DNA from: Actinomycetota bacterium
GTDB taxonomy: Bacteria; Actinomycetota; Humimicrobiia; Humimicrobiales; Humimicrobiaceae
Assembly (NCBI GenBank): GCA_022865545.1
Contig: JALHTA010000239.1
Coordinates: 1 to 5,134, forward strand
Direction: 5' to 3'
Length of the DNA stretch: 5,134 bases
Part shown: in pieces, positions 1 to 5,134 of the stretch
How positions within the stretch are numbered: the first letter of the stretch is position 1
Layout: every line of letters starts with the position of its first letter
Program-made: the position numbers and the translations under genes
The notes under the pieces: generated by a model
Seen by the model: only the letters and a program-made list of their open reading frames with translations
What the model was told of the DNA's origin: nothing
The model's database searches: none

Positions 1-419
1 AAGATGCGAATAGTTCTGAATTTGATCCTGATACAAAAAATCCAGTTATCGACCTGATGATTGAACAAAAATCTGTAAAGGAAAAGGGCGGTACAATGCG
101 CCTTGGAAGTTATAAATGTAAGCTCAAAAAAGGATCCAATGCATATAAGGCATATGGTAGGGAAAATATAAGGGAAAGACACAGACACAGGTTTGAATTA
201 AATAATAAATATCGTCCCATGCTGGAAGAGGCCGGTATGACCATCACTGGCGTTAATCCTGATAAGGATCTTGCTGAAATAATTGAGATAAAAGACCACC
301 CCTGGTTTCTCGCGGTACAATTTCATCCGGAATTTAAATCAAGACCCGACAAACCGCATCCCCTTTTCAAGGATTTTATTGGTGCAGCTATCAAGTATTC
401 ATTGGACAGGAAAAAATAA
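1..419 (+). CDS. pyrG: CTP synthase (glutamine-hydrolysing), C-terminal end, partial
   Basis: This is the last ~138 codons of CTP synthase, cut by the window edge; the frame is read from base 3. The enzyme makes CTP from UTP, ATP and glutamine in the cytoplasm. Its C-terminal class I glutamine amidotransferase domain releases ammonia to the N-terminal synthetase domain. Visible family signatures are NSSEFDP at the start, GGTMRLG (codons at ~87-107), the RHRHRFELN block (~177-203), and the end motif VQFHPEF. In that end motif, His (324-326) and Glu (330-332) complete the Cys-His-Glu triad; the Cys lies upstream of the window. It ends normally after PHPLFKDFI and a short basic tail. The ATG at 57 is internal: the homologous reading continues upstream to the window edge. 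The family usually has a Pro-Glu-Gln after the Asp-Leu-Met/Leu block, and here an Ile replaces that Pro. It is probably the first visible gene of the operon running to xerD. Confidence 0.97.
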   Translation, partial: DANSSEFDPDTKNPVIDLMIEQKSVKEKGGTMRLGSYKCKLKKGSNAYKAYGRENIRERHRHRFELNNKYRPMLEEAGMTITGVNPDKDLAEIIEIKDHPWFLAVQFHPEFKSRPDKPHPLFKDFIGAAIKYSLDRKK

Positions 420-422
420 ACT

Positions 423-431
423 AAAGGTAGG
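423..431 (+). promoter_or_regulatory. Shine-Dalgarno site in front of an ATA codon
   Basis: The sequence AAAGGTAGG matches the anti-Shine-Dalgarno consensus AAAGGAGG apart from one inserted T. It ends 5 bases before the ATA at 437, and its AAAGG part (423-427) ends 9 bases before it. No ATG, GTG or TTG follows in any sensible position, so this site points to ATA 437 as the initiation codon of the DUF1461 gene. The match and spacing are seen in the sequence; use as a start is inferred. Confidence 0.6.
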
Positions 432-436
432 AAGAA

Positions 437-1141
437 ATAAAAGTATACTTTAAAATCATTACTGTATTTGCAATTATTTTTTTAATTGTTGTACTATTTT
501 TTGCTCCGCTTGCTATATATCTTTTTAATATTGATTTCTATGACCGCCTGTATGATCAAAATGGCGTTTACGAGAAGCTTGATAAAGATGGTGTTCTTGG
601 TATGACTAAAGAAATCTTTAGTTTTTTTAAATACCAGGATGAACTGGACGGACAAATAAGATATGCTGATGTATCCCGAAGCTCGGTTGCTTTCTTTACC
701 GAAAATGAGATAAGCCACATGGTGGATGTGAGAAATCTTATTTTCAAAATTTTATTATTATTCTATGGGAGTCTTCTTGTCCTGATAGTATTATTAATAC
801 TGCTCCTTATTCTGGAAAGAAAACATGCCAGGAGGCTTAGAGGTACCGGACTAGTGTTTGTGATATCGTCTTCGGCGGTATTATTTATATTCATAATCCT
901 ATATATCCTAAGTATGAATTTTTCTCACCTATTTGATAATTTTCATCTTATATTCTTTCCACAGGGTAATTTTATGTTTGATTCAAATTCTTTGCTAATA
1001 ACACTTTTTCCATTTAATTTTTTCTATCAATATTTTACAAGACTTGTGATAAGTTCCATTGTTCTTTCATTTATATTTCTATTTATTGGTATATTTCTTT
1101 TAAATATTCATAAAATTTCTCAAAAAAGGCTGGCGGTTTGA
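437..1141 (+). CDS. DUF1461/TIGR01906-type integral membrane protein, likely non-ATG start
   Basis: This is a four-helix membrane protein of unknown function, 234 residues if read from ATA 437. Predicted membrane segments lie at about residues 5-29, 101-126, 136-162 and 202-224. I assign the family from memory: HMVDV just before the second segment, and the loop FHLIFFPQGNFMFDSNS followed by a LFP motif before the last segment, are its hallmarks. Family members start with a membrane segment followed by a loop rich in Tyr and acidic residues. That part (437-601) is open here but holds no ATG, GTG or TTG. The first ATG, at 602, would delete the first segment and has only a weak GGTG (590-593) in front of it. 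I therefore place the start at ATA 437, behind a strong Shine-Dalgarno site; a G-to-A mutation or sequencing error of an original ATG is equally possible. The stop overlaps the next start (TTGA, 1138-1141), implying translational coupling. No biochemical function is known to me. Confidence 0.8.
   Translation: MKVYFKIITVFAIIFLIVVLFFAPLAIYLFNIDFYDRLYDQNGVYEKLDKDGVLGMTKEIFSFFKYQDELDGQIRYADVSRSSVAFFTENEISHMVDVRNLIFKILLLFYGSLLVLIVLLILLLILERKHARRLRGTGLVFVISSSAVLFIFIILYILSMNFSHLFDNFHLIFFPQGNFMFDSNSLLITLFPFNFFYQYFTRLVISSIVLSFIFLFIGIFLLNIHKISQKRLAV
1125..1129 (+). promoter_or_regulatory. Shine-Dalgarno site selecting the TTG start of the M20 peptidase
   Basis: AAAGG ends 8 bases before the TTG at 1138. 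It lies inside the end of the DUF1461 gene and supports the TTG over any later start; the upstream gene's stop codon TGA overlaps the TTG. Confidence 0.65.
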
Positions 1142-2274
1142 GCAAAAAAAATATTATCAGAAAAAGATTGATCGATACTTTTTTCAGGCTTGTCAGGATT
1201 AAAAGTCCATCTGGTGATGAAAGAGAAATCGTGGAGCATGTAAGGGAAATATTATCCGGTCTTGGCCTTGAGGTAGAGGTAGATGATTCTGGAAAAAAAT
1301 ACGGCTCTAATAGCGGTAATCTAACAGCTCTTTTAAAAGGGGATGATCCTGATATTATGCCAATATTTATGGGTGCTCATCTTGATACGGTAACACTTAA
1401 TGGTGAAGTTATACCATATATGTATGATGGTATTATAAGAAATAAAAACAGTAAATGCATTCTGGGAGGTGACGATAAGGTAGCAGTCGCAGCAATAATA
1501 GAGGTGCTTAGATATATTATAGAGAACAATATTAAGACTGGAGATATTTATATAATCTTTACTATTTCCGAGGAAATAGGAGTTGTCGGTGCAAAATATG
1601 TAGACCTGGATAAGGTGGGTGCAGAATACGGTTTTGTTTTTGATTCACATGGCGATATAGGTACAATTTACAATCAGGCCCCTTATCAGAATTCCATTGA
1701 TGCAGAATTTACCGGGAAAGCTGCGCATGCTGGAATCGAACCTGAAAAGGGAATAAATTCGATAAAGGCTGCAGCTATTGCCATTTCAAATATCCGTTTT
1801 GGCCGTCTTGACCATGAGACCACTGCAAATATTGGTAAGATAAATGGCGGTGTGGCCAGAAATATTGTTCCAGAAAATACAAAGATCATGCTTGAAGCAA
1901 GGAGCCTTAAGGAATCCAAGCTGGAAAAGGTTACTGAAAAAATGATCGGTTCACTTAAAAGGGCGTCTGATGATACAGGGTGCAAACTAAAATACAAACT
2001 TATAAGGGAGTATGATGGATTCAATATAGGGCCTGAGGAGATTCCACTAAAAATTGCTTTAAATGCCATAAAGGAAATCGGGATAGATCCGATGGTAGAA
2101 TCATCAGGTGGTGGAAGTGACATAAATGTTTTTAATTCCAAAGGGAAAAGAGCTGTTAATTTGAGCTCAGGGATGGAGGATGTACATACGAATTCTGAGT
2201 ATGTTAAGGCAAGCCAGCTTGAAAAACTGGCACAATTAATACTTGAAATAAGCATTTCTAAAAAGAAGGAATAA
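1138..2274 (+). CDS. PepT-like M20 family metallopeptidase (tripeptidase T-like)
   Basis: This is a cytoplasmic di-zinc aminopeptidase-type enzyme of family M20, nearest to the PepT-like group that includes Bacillus YqjE; 378 residues, a normal length. Metal and catalytic positions are all present: His81 and Asp83 in AHLDTV, bridging Asp112 in GGDDK, Glu145 (general base) and Glu146 in SEEIG, Asp169 in FDSHG, and His350 in DVHTNSE. Residues ~185-295 form the inserted dimerisation/lid domain, marked by AAHAG with His197, which in the family reaches across the dimer. It likely trims small peptides. The exact substrate cannot be read from sequence, and some M20 relatives act on other amides, so I do not assign pepT itself. 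The start is TTG at 1138 with AAAGG 8 bases upstream, overlapping the preceding stop by 4 bases. Only 2 bases separate its stop from the next gene. Confidence 0.9.
   Translation: MSKKNIIRKRLIDTFFRLVRIKSPSGDEREIVEHVREILSGLGLEVEVDDSGKKYGSNSGNLTALLKGDDPDIMPIFMGAHLDTVTLNGEVIPYMYDGIIRNKNSKCILGGDDKVAVAAIIEVLRYIIENNIKTGDIYIIFTISEEIGVVGAKYVDLDKVGAEYGFVFDSHGDIGTIYNQAPYQNSIDAEFTGKAAHAGIEPEKGINSIKAAAIAISNIRFGRLDHETTANIGKINGGVARNIVPENTKIMLEARSLKESKLEKVTEKMIGSLKRASDDTGCKLKYKLIREYDGFNIGPEEIPLKIALNAIKEIGIDPMVESSGGGSDINVFNSKGKRAVNLSSGMEDVHTNSEYVKASQLEKLAQLILEISISKKKE
2266..2270 (+). promoter_or_regulatory. Shine-Dalgarno site selecting the TTG start of the Nudix gene
   Basis: AAGGA ends 6 bases before TTG 2277 and lies in the last codons of the peptidase gene. 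An ATG at 2281 exists but is in another frame, so the TTG is the supported start. Confidence 0.65.
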
Positions 2275-2276
2275 TT

Positions 2277-2843
2277 TTGAATGAGAGATTATTTGAGGAA
2301 AAAATTGATTCGAAGAAAGTTTTCAGCGGCCAGATAGTAGGGCTCTATTACGACAGTGTAAAACTCCCAAATGGCAAAACTGCTACAAGGGAAAAGGTAA
2401 CACATCCGGGAGCAGTAGGAATAGTCCCGGTCACAAACGATAATAAAATAGTACTTGTAAGGCAATACAGGTATCCGGTTGAAGATATAACTATTGAGAT
2501 ACCGGCAGGCAAGCTTGATAAGGATGAGAGCCCACTCAGATGCGCTCAGAGGGAATTAGAAGAAGAGGTGGGAGCAGTAGATGGTGAATTGATCCATCTA
2601 TCAACTTTTTACACAACTCCCGGGTTCTGTAATGAAGTCCTTCACCTTTATCTGGCTATTGGATTTATAAGAACCGACAATAATCTTGATGATGATGAAT
2701 TTCTTGAAATAATAGAACCTGAAGTTGAAGTAGCTCTAAACTGGATCAAGGATGGAAAGATCAAAGATTCTAAAACAATAATAGGGATCCTTATGGCAAA
2801 GGATTTTATAAATGAGAAACTTAGAGAAGAAGATAAAAAATAG
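2277..2843 (+). CDS. nudF: Nudix hydrolase, ADP-ribose pyrophosphatase type
   Basis: This cytoplasmic Mg2+-dependent hydrolase of 188 residues most likely cleaves ADP-ribose to AMP and ribose 5-phosphate, clearing a reactive by-product of NAD turnover. The Nudix box lies at residues 78-100: Gly78, Glu84, then RELEEEVG (92-99), which carries the metal-binding glutamates. Subfamily marks are the N-terminal beta-strand region with VKLPNG, the substrate-binding RQYRYP (62-67) and IPAGKL before the box, and FYTTPGFCNE (111-120). Pro115 lies about 15 residues after the box, the spacing that typifies ADP-ribose pyrophosphatases. The start is TTG 2277 with a good Shine-Dalgarno sequence. The last 32 bases overlap the recombinase gene in another frame. 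Its place between pyrG and xerD matches an order I recall from Actinobacteria. The family is certain; preference for ADP-ribose over other nucleoside diphosphate sugars is inferred from motifs. Confidence 0.93.
   Translation: MNERLFEEKIDSKKVFSGQIVGLYYDSVKLPNGKTATREKVTHPGAVGIVPVTNDNKIVLVRQYRYPVEDITIEIPAGKLDKDESPLRCAQRELEEEVGAVDGELIHLSTFYTTPGFCNEVLHLYLAIGFIRTDNNLDDDEFLEIIEPEVEVALNWIKDGKIKDSKTIIGILMAKDFINEKLREEDKK
2798..2803 (+). promoter_or_regulatory. Shine-Dalgarno site of xerD inside nudF
   Basis: AAAGGA ends 8 bases before ATG 2812 and sits within the Nudix coding sequence. It supports the long, overlapping start of the recombinase over the internal TTG at 2932, which lacks a well-spaced site. 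Confidence 0.65.
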
Positions 2844-3810
2844 CAGCTTTCAGGATAAATCCTTAGGATCCGGCAATTTAAATAAAAAAAGCCTAGGTGC
2901 ATTCAGGGAGAGAGAAATATTTGAAATACAATTGGACCAATATTTTGAATACCTGCGTTTTGAAAAGTTACTTATGCCTAATAGCATCTCTTCCTATGAA
3001 AGAGACTTTAAAAAATTCAGGCAATATTTATTATTGAACCCCAAAATATCATTTTTAAATATCTCAAAACCACAAATACTTGATTTTTTAAAATATCTTT
3101 ATAATGATAATTCTGATATTTCTGTCTCAAGGATATTATCAGCCTTGCGGGGATTCTATAAATTCCTCATAAGACAGCAGATTATAAAAAATAATCCCTG
3201 GTCGCCGGTCAAGAACCCAAGATCTTCAAAAAAAATACTGGAGATATTAGATATAGAGGAAGTGTTGAAGTTTCTTGATTCTATTCCAGAAAGTACTCCA
3301 TCCGATCTCAGGGACAGGGCAATGTTTGAAATATTATATGGTTGCGGATTGAGGGTAAGTGAAATAACCGGTCTAAGTATAGGCAGCATAGATTTTGATC
3401 AAAAACTTTTAAGGTTTATTGGGAAGGGTGACAAGGAAAGAATAGTCCCATTGGGTGATACGGCACTTTTATTTCTTAATAAATATATTGATTCTGCAAG
3501 AGGTAAAATAGAAAAAGAAAAAAAGACTGACTATCTATTTCTAAATATGAGAGGTAGTAAGCTTTCCAGACAGGGCTTCTGGAAAATATTAAAAAAATAT
3601 GCTGATAGGGCTGGAATAGAAAAAAACCTTTACCCCCATATATTCAGGCATAGTTTTGCCACGCATCTCCTTCAGAGGGGTGCGGACCTCAGAACTGTCC
3701 AGATACTGCTGGGCCACAGCAGTATCTCGACTACTGAAATATATACTAATCTTACAAAAGAATATCTTAAGGATGCGTATTTTAAATACCATCCGCGCGA
3801 GTCATATTAA
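2812..3810 (+). CDS. xerD: Tyrosine recombinase XerC/XerD type
   Basis: This is a site-specific recombinase that, in its family role, works with a partner at the chromosomal dif site near the terminus to resolve chromosome dimers. Residues ~37-125 form the SAM-like N-terminal core-binding domain (DQYFEYLRFEK, then SISSYERDF). Residues ~145-328 form the catalytic domain. All catalytic residues are visible: Arg181 (CGLRVSE), Lys205 (GKGDKER), His276 and Arg279 (HIFRHSFATH), His302 (LLGHSS) and the nucleophile Tyr311 (TTEIYTNL). It has 332 residues against about 295-300 for typical XerD; the extra ~35 are a polar, Lys/Ser-rich N-terminal tail, overlapping nudF by 32 bases at its start. The AAAGGA upstream of ATG 2812 argues that the tail is really made. 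XerD rather than XerC is favoured by the pyrG-nudF neighbourhood, though motifs alone do not separate them. An integron or phage integrase is unlikely: there is no att-like repeat or cargo nearby. Confidence 0.92.
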   Translation: MRNLEKKIKNSSFQDKSLGSGNLNKKSLGAFREREIFEIQLDQYFEYLRFEKLLMPNSISSYERDFKKFRQYLLLNPKISFLNISKPQILDFLKYLYNDNSDISVSRILSALRGFYKFLIRQQIIKNNPWSPVKNPRSSKKILEILDIEEVLKFLDSIPESTPSDLRDRAMFEILYGCGLRVSEITGLSIGSIDFDQKLLRFIGKGDKERIVPLGDTALLFLNKYIDSARGKIEKEKKTDYLFLNMRGSKLSRQGFWKILKKYADRAGIEKNLYPHIFRHSFATHLLQRGADLRTVQILLGHSSISTTEIYTNLTKEYLKDAYFKYHPRESY

Positions 3811-3892
3811 TGGAATTATGTTTGCAAATTTAATATATTTTGGTAAGGTTTATTGTCTGATCTCAAAATAATAATATTTAAGGTGATAATTA
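3811..3892 (+). other. 82-base intergenic spacer, xerD to M50 gene
   Basis: This AT-rich gap holds the Shine-Dalgarno sequence AAGGTGAT (3880-3887) of the next gene. I found no GC-rich hairpin followed by a T run, so no terminator, and no convincing promoter pair. The closest is TTGTCT (3853-3858) with TATTTA (3875-3880) 16 bases on, but that second box abuts the ribosome site. Read-through from xerD is plausible. Confidence 0.5.
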
Positions 3893-4612
3893 ATGTTTGA
3901 TTCGTTTGGACAATCAATAATAGATTTTTTAACCTCTCTTGTAACCTGGCTTCCGGGCCTGGTACTTGGAGTTATACTACATGAATATGCACATGGGTAT
4001 ATCGCTTACCGCAATGGTGATATGACAGCCAAAAGTTATGGAAGACTTACACTCAACCCGATGGCCCATATAGATCTTTTCGGCAGCATCCTGCTTCCCT
4101 TATTACTGATTCTGCTAAATTCAGGAATAGTTTTCGGTTATGCAAAACCAGTTCCAATAAATCCTTCATATTTTAGGAATTATAGAAAAGGCATCAGGTA
4201 CACTTCGCTGGCCGGTCCAGTCACAAATCTTATAGTAGCCTTTTTAATCGGTCTTCTTTACGGTTTATTCTTTTATCTCATCATAAAATTATCAGGCGGA
4301 CTTATGGATAATGGGAGTATTGGCTTCAAGGCTTTTAATATTTTTAATCAATTATTCATAAATACTATATATATCAATATATTCCTGGCTATTTTTAATT
4401 TTATTCCAATACCGCCGCTCGATGGTTCAAAGATATTGGCATCTTTTCTACCTTATCAAGCGATGCAGAAGTATCTTTCAATAGGCAGGTTTGGTTTTAT
4501 CTTTATCTTTATCTTTCTTTTCCTTGGCGGTGGATTATTCTGGTCCATAATATCTCCCGTTTTTAATTTTCTTTATAATGTCTGCACCTGGTGGCAATAT
4601 CTTTTAGTGTAA
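3893..4612 (+). CDS. M50 family (site-2 protease) intramembrane metalloprotease
   Basis: This is a 239-residue multi-spanning membrane zinc protease of the compact M50 group (site-2 protease / YwhC-like). The first helix, about residues 13-36, carries the zinc motif HEYAH (His30, Glu31, His34). It is followed by the family block NGDMTAKSYGRLTLNPMAHID, whose last residues lead into a second hydrophobic segment (~62-82). FGYAKPVPINP (81-91) and SLAGPVTN (105-112) are standard for the family. A long helix pair spans ~107-132 and ~150-172. The third zinc ligand is Asp177 in NFIPIPPLDGSK (169-180), and a last hydrophobic segment spans ~199-230. No PDZ or CBS domain is present, unlike RseP or SpoIVFB-type relatives with extra domains, so the substrate cannot be guessed. 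The start is ATG 3893, with AAGGTG ending 7 bases upstream. It sits directly before trpS, an arrangement I recall in several Gram-positive-type genomes. Confidence 0.93.
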   Translation: MFDSFGQSIIDFLTSLVTWLPGLVLGVILHEYAHGYIAYRNGDMTAKSYGRLTLNPMAHIDLFGSILLPLLLILLNSGIVFGYAKPVPINPSYFRNYRKGIRYTSLAGPVTNLIVAFLIGLLYGLFFYLIIKLSGGLMDNGSIGFKAFNIFNQLFINTIYINIFLAIFNFIPIPPLDGSKILASFLPYQAMQKYLSIGRFGFIFIFIFLFLGGGLFWSIISPVFNFLYNVCTWWQYLLV

Positions 4613-4638
4613 GATAATTAAAAGAATAAAATATACTT

Positions 4639-4667
4639 TTTACCTTTAAGATAATATATTATATTAT
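4639..4667 (+). promoter_or_regulatory. Candidate sigma-70-type promoter for trpS
   Basis: TTTACC (4639-4644) as -35 and TATTAT (4662-4667) as -10 are separated by 17 bases; they match the consensus in 4 and 5 of 6 positions. This would start a transcript around 4673-4676, with a leader of about 45 bases carrying the trpS ribosome site. In such an AT-rich gap, chance matches are common. The leader is too short for a T-box, so no tRNA-sensing riboswitch is proposed. Confidence 0.4.
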
Positions 4668-4668
4668 C
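4650..4668. repeat. AT-rich 19-base palindrome overlapping the trpS -10 box
   Basis: GATAATATATTATATTATC is a perfect inverted repeat around its central base (nine paired positions each side, the outermost a G:C pair). It covers the candidate -10 box. It could be an operator, a weak hairpin ending upstream transcription, or simple AT-rich chance. No T run follows directly (the next bases are GGAATTATG), so an ordinary intrinsic terminator is not supported. Confidence 0.4.
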
Positions 4669-4720
4669 GGAATTATGATAAAAACTTTTTAAATTTTTCA
4701 AACTCAGCAGGAGAATAAGA

Positions 4721-5134
4721 ATGAAAAAGAAAATGTTGACAGGCTTTAGACCTACCGGCAAACTTCATCTCGGACACCTTCACGGCAATATTAAAAATAT
4801 GATAGAGAATCAGGATAAATATGAGAATTTTTTCTTTTTAGTCGATTGGCATGCTTTATCTACAGAATACCAGGACCCTAAGAATATAAAGAATAATCTT
4901 ATAGACTGTGTTATGGACCTTATTGCGCTTGGAGTTGATCCTAAGATCACTCATTTTTACCGGCAATCAGATATTATTGGTATCCCCGAGCTGACGCTCT
5001 ATTTTTCCATGATAACACCGCTTTCCTGGCTTGAAAGATGCCCGACATACAAAGAACAGATAAAAGAGCTTAAAGCCAAAGATCTTTCAACGCTCGGATT
5101 TTTTTCCTATCCTGTGCTTATGGCTGCCGACATC
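4721..5134 (+). CDS. trpS: Tryptophanyl-tRNA synthetase, N-terminal part, partial
   Basis: These are the first 138 codons of a class I aminoacyl-tRNA synthetase that charges tRNA-Trp in the cytoplasm; the gene runs off the window. The ATP-binding HIGH motif appears as HLGH (residues 16-19) within RPTGKLHLGHLHG. FLVDWHALSTEY (39-50), SMITPLSWLER (96-106), PTYKEQ and the YPVLMAADI block (130-138) all fit TrpRS. The VDWHALSTEY form differs from the short Bacillus-type enzyme (Asp-Gln-His-Ala) and matches the type I recall from Thermotoga, Aquifex-like bacteria and many Actinobacteria. The KMSKS motif would lie beyond the window. The start is ATG 4721, with AGGAGA (4709-4714) ending 6 bases upstream. 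The 108-base gap and candidate promoter suggest that it begins its own unit, possibly with scpA/scpB downstream as in related gene orders; that last point cannot be seen here. Confidence 0.96.
   Translation, partial: MKKKMLTGFRPTGKLHLGHLHGNIKNMIENQDKYENFFFLVDWHALSTEYQDPKNIKNNLIDCVMDLIALGVDPKITHFYRQSDIIGIPELTLYFSMITPLSWLERCPTYKEQIKELKAKDLSTLGFFSYPVLMAADI

Noticed and set aside
494..718. Minus-strand open frame opposite the DUF1461 gene
   Set aside because: It is antisense to a recognisable membrane protein gene, lacks a family signature, and is best explained as a shadow frame.
1686..2255. Long (189-codon) minus-strand open frame opposite the M20 peptidase
   Set aside because: The + strand carries all M20 catalytic motifs through this region. 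The antisense reading is Ser/Ile/Phe-rich with no domain and no operon context.
2812..3810. Possibility that the tyrosine recombinase marks a mobile element or integron
   Set aside because: It sits inside a compact housekeeping operon, with no flanking direct repeats, tRNA target, attC-like repeats or cargo genes visible. The Xer-type sequence fits a chromosomal role.
3656..3871. + strand open frame overlapping the end of xerD
   Set aside because: It overlaps the catalytic HIFRH-LGH-Tyr region of xerD in another frame, has no ribosome site and no recognisable motif.
3853..3880. Promoter for the M50 gene (TTGTCT ... TATTTA)
   Set aside because: The second box abuts the Shine-Dalgarno site and would leave almost no leader; the match is no better than chance in AT-rich DNA.
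4601..4624. CTTTTA / TAAAAG inverted repeat around the M50 stop codon as a terminator
   Set aside because: The stem is six AT-rich pairs with a 12-base loop and no following T run, which is too weak to call.
4613..4720. T-box or other riboswitch in front of trpS
   Set aside because: The gap is 108 bases, too short for a canonical T-box, and no T-box consensus (TGGNACCGCG) or specifier-like stem is present.

Overview
The window is a gene-dense stretch of an AT-rich bacterial chromosome (about one third G+C by eye), with every gene on the + strand. In order it holds: the 3' end of pyrG (CTP synthase), a DUF1461/TIGR01906-type membrane protein, a PepT-like M20 peptidase, an ADP-ribose pyrophosphatase-type Nudix hydrolase, a XerC/XerD-type tyrosine recombinase, an M50 (site-2 protease family) membrane metalloprotease, and the 5' end of trpS (tryptophanyl-tRNA synthetase). 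I see no mobile element, CRISPR array, rRNA or tRNA.

The organism is not named by the sequence. The pyrG - Nudix - xerD order resembles the core arrangement I recall from Actinobacteria (for example around Mycobacterium pyrG). The M50 - trpS pair resembles arrangements I recall in Firmicutes and deep-branching Actinobacteria, where scpA/scpB often follow. Together with the low G+C, frequent AGA/AGG and ATA codons and strong Shine-Dalgarno sites, this suggests a deep-branching low-G+C actinobacterial or Firmicutes-like anaerobe. This placement is inference from gene order and composition only.

Layout: positions 1-3810 look like one compact transcription unit. The gap from pyrG to the DUF1461 gene is 17 bases if the proposed start is right. 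The DUF1461 and pepT-like genes overlap by 4 bases, pepT-like and nudF are 2 bases apart, and nudF overlaps xerD by 32 bases. An 82-base gap precedes the M50 gene and a 108-base gap precedes trpS; the latter contains a plausible sigma-70-type promoter overlapping an AT-rich palindrome.

The genes look like a conserved housekeeping cluster (nucleotide synthesis, peptide and nucleotide-sugar turnover, chromosome dimer resolution, membrane proteolysis, translation) rather than one dedicated pathway. The most unusual point is the DUF1461 gene. Its reading frame, with a first membrane segment, extends well upstream of its first ATG, but that stretch has no ATG, GTG or TTG. A well-placed Shine-Dalgarno sequence sits in front of an ATA codon, suggesting non-AUG initiation or a mutated or mis-sequenced start. 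I do not see a new multi-gene system here.
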